Source of the DNA: Marchantia polymorpha subsp. ruderalis
Taxonomy: Eukaryota; Streptophyta; Marchantiopsida; Marchantiales; Marchantiaceae
Length of the DNA stretch: 64,000 nt
Direction: 5' to 3'
Assembly (NCBI GenBank): GCA_037833965.1
Contig: AP031352.1
Coordinates: forward strand, 15,666,501-15,730,500
Positions 63,677 to 64,000 of the stretch are shown here, piece by piece (positions within the stretch are counted from its first letter, which is position 1; each line of letters starts with the position of its first letter). The translations under genes and the position numbers were made by a program. Under the pieces are notes generated by a model. The model was given only the letters and a program-made list of their open reading frames with translations, was not told where the DNA came from and made no database searches.

Positions 63677-64000
63677 GTGGGTATTTTGGAAGGACTACCT
63701 TTGAATCTAACTCTGTATCTTTCTCACTCCTTTTTTTTTATTTTCTCGTGACTGTTGAACTGTGGTGTTGCAACCGAAGTCTTAAGAAATCAATTTGATG
63801 CTACAGTGGTATGCACAAATATCCCCGATACTTTCAGTCAAGTATCCAAGCTGTCAGGTTCAGTGAGGCGCAAGGCCTGTACTGGTTCTAAAGTCTGAAG
63901 GATTCCTTCGTCCTATTGTTTATTTCAGGCCTGACTTGTCTTGCTAAGGCCGGAACTCCTGTTTCGTATTTGTAATTTGAGGTGTTTCAACACCTTAGCT
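63677..64000 (+). other. PRP31 intron running off the window
   Basis: Follows the donor of coding exon 3. No stretch resembling the next PRP31 exon is present, so the intron is at least 324 bases long. Confidence 0.6.

Noticed and set aside
1-64000. CRISPR arrays, bacterial operons, ribosome binding sites
   Set aside because: The window is eukaryotic with spliced genes. The tandem repeats lack the short-repeat/unique-spacer pattern of CRISPR.

Overview
The window is nuclear DNA of a land plant. The evidence is split genes with GT-AG introns of roughly 70 to 990 bases, plant-specific families (an NCA1-type RING/TPR protein, a DUF4050-type protein, a plant-type Nudix-like/metallo-beta-lactamase protein) and a decayed Ty1/copia retrotransposon. 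Compact genes in AT-rich spacers would suit a bryophyte or other seed-free plant, but that is inference; the species cannot be fixed from this sequence.

Six protein genes were rebuilt by joining exons in phase and comparing the products with remembered family members. From left to right: a DUF4050-type gene (minus, 3837-6065, 5' end unresolved); NCA1, the catalase-folding RING/TPR protein (minus, 14855-17663, complete); a LACTB2-like metallo-beta-lactamase protein with a C-terminal hydrophobic anchor (minus, 29299-33671, complete); a PepN-type M1 aminopeptidase with 30 coding exons (plus, 41891-50083); a CCDC25/NFACT-R protein (plus, 52059-54332, complete); and the 5' end of the splicing factor PRP31 (plus, 62722 to beyond the edge). 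The first three are on the minus strand and the last three on the plus strand. They share no evident pathway; this is ordinary housekeeping gene content.

Each well-resolved gene except the DUF4050 one has a GC-rich, low-complexity stretch just upstream of its first coding exon (17.7-18.35, 33.7-34.6, 39.85-40.7, 51.2-52.06 and 62.3-62.7 kb). A sixth such island at 8.6-10.45 kb has no assigned gene and may hold the missing 5' end of the DUF4050 gene.

Between the genes lie AT-rich spacers (10.45-14.85 and 34.6-39.8 kb), a copia element with both LTRs recognisable (about 20.88-25.9 kb), older transposon debris (about 19-19.9 kb), a 3 x 120 bp tandem repeat (27.29-27.65 kb), two short tandem duplications (55.8 and 57.4 kb) and two arrays with 145-181 bp periods (59.8-61.4 kb). 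Near-perfect palindromes with very short loops recur across the window.

The most unusual structure is in the aminopeptidase gene. Consecutive exons of 19, 5 and 12 nt encode the segment around the catalytic tyrosine, and a later 3' splice site of the same gene lies inside two mutually exclusive hairpins.
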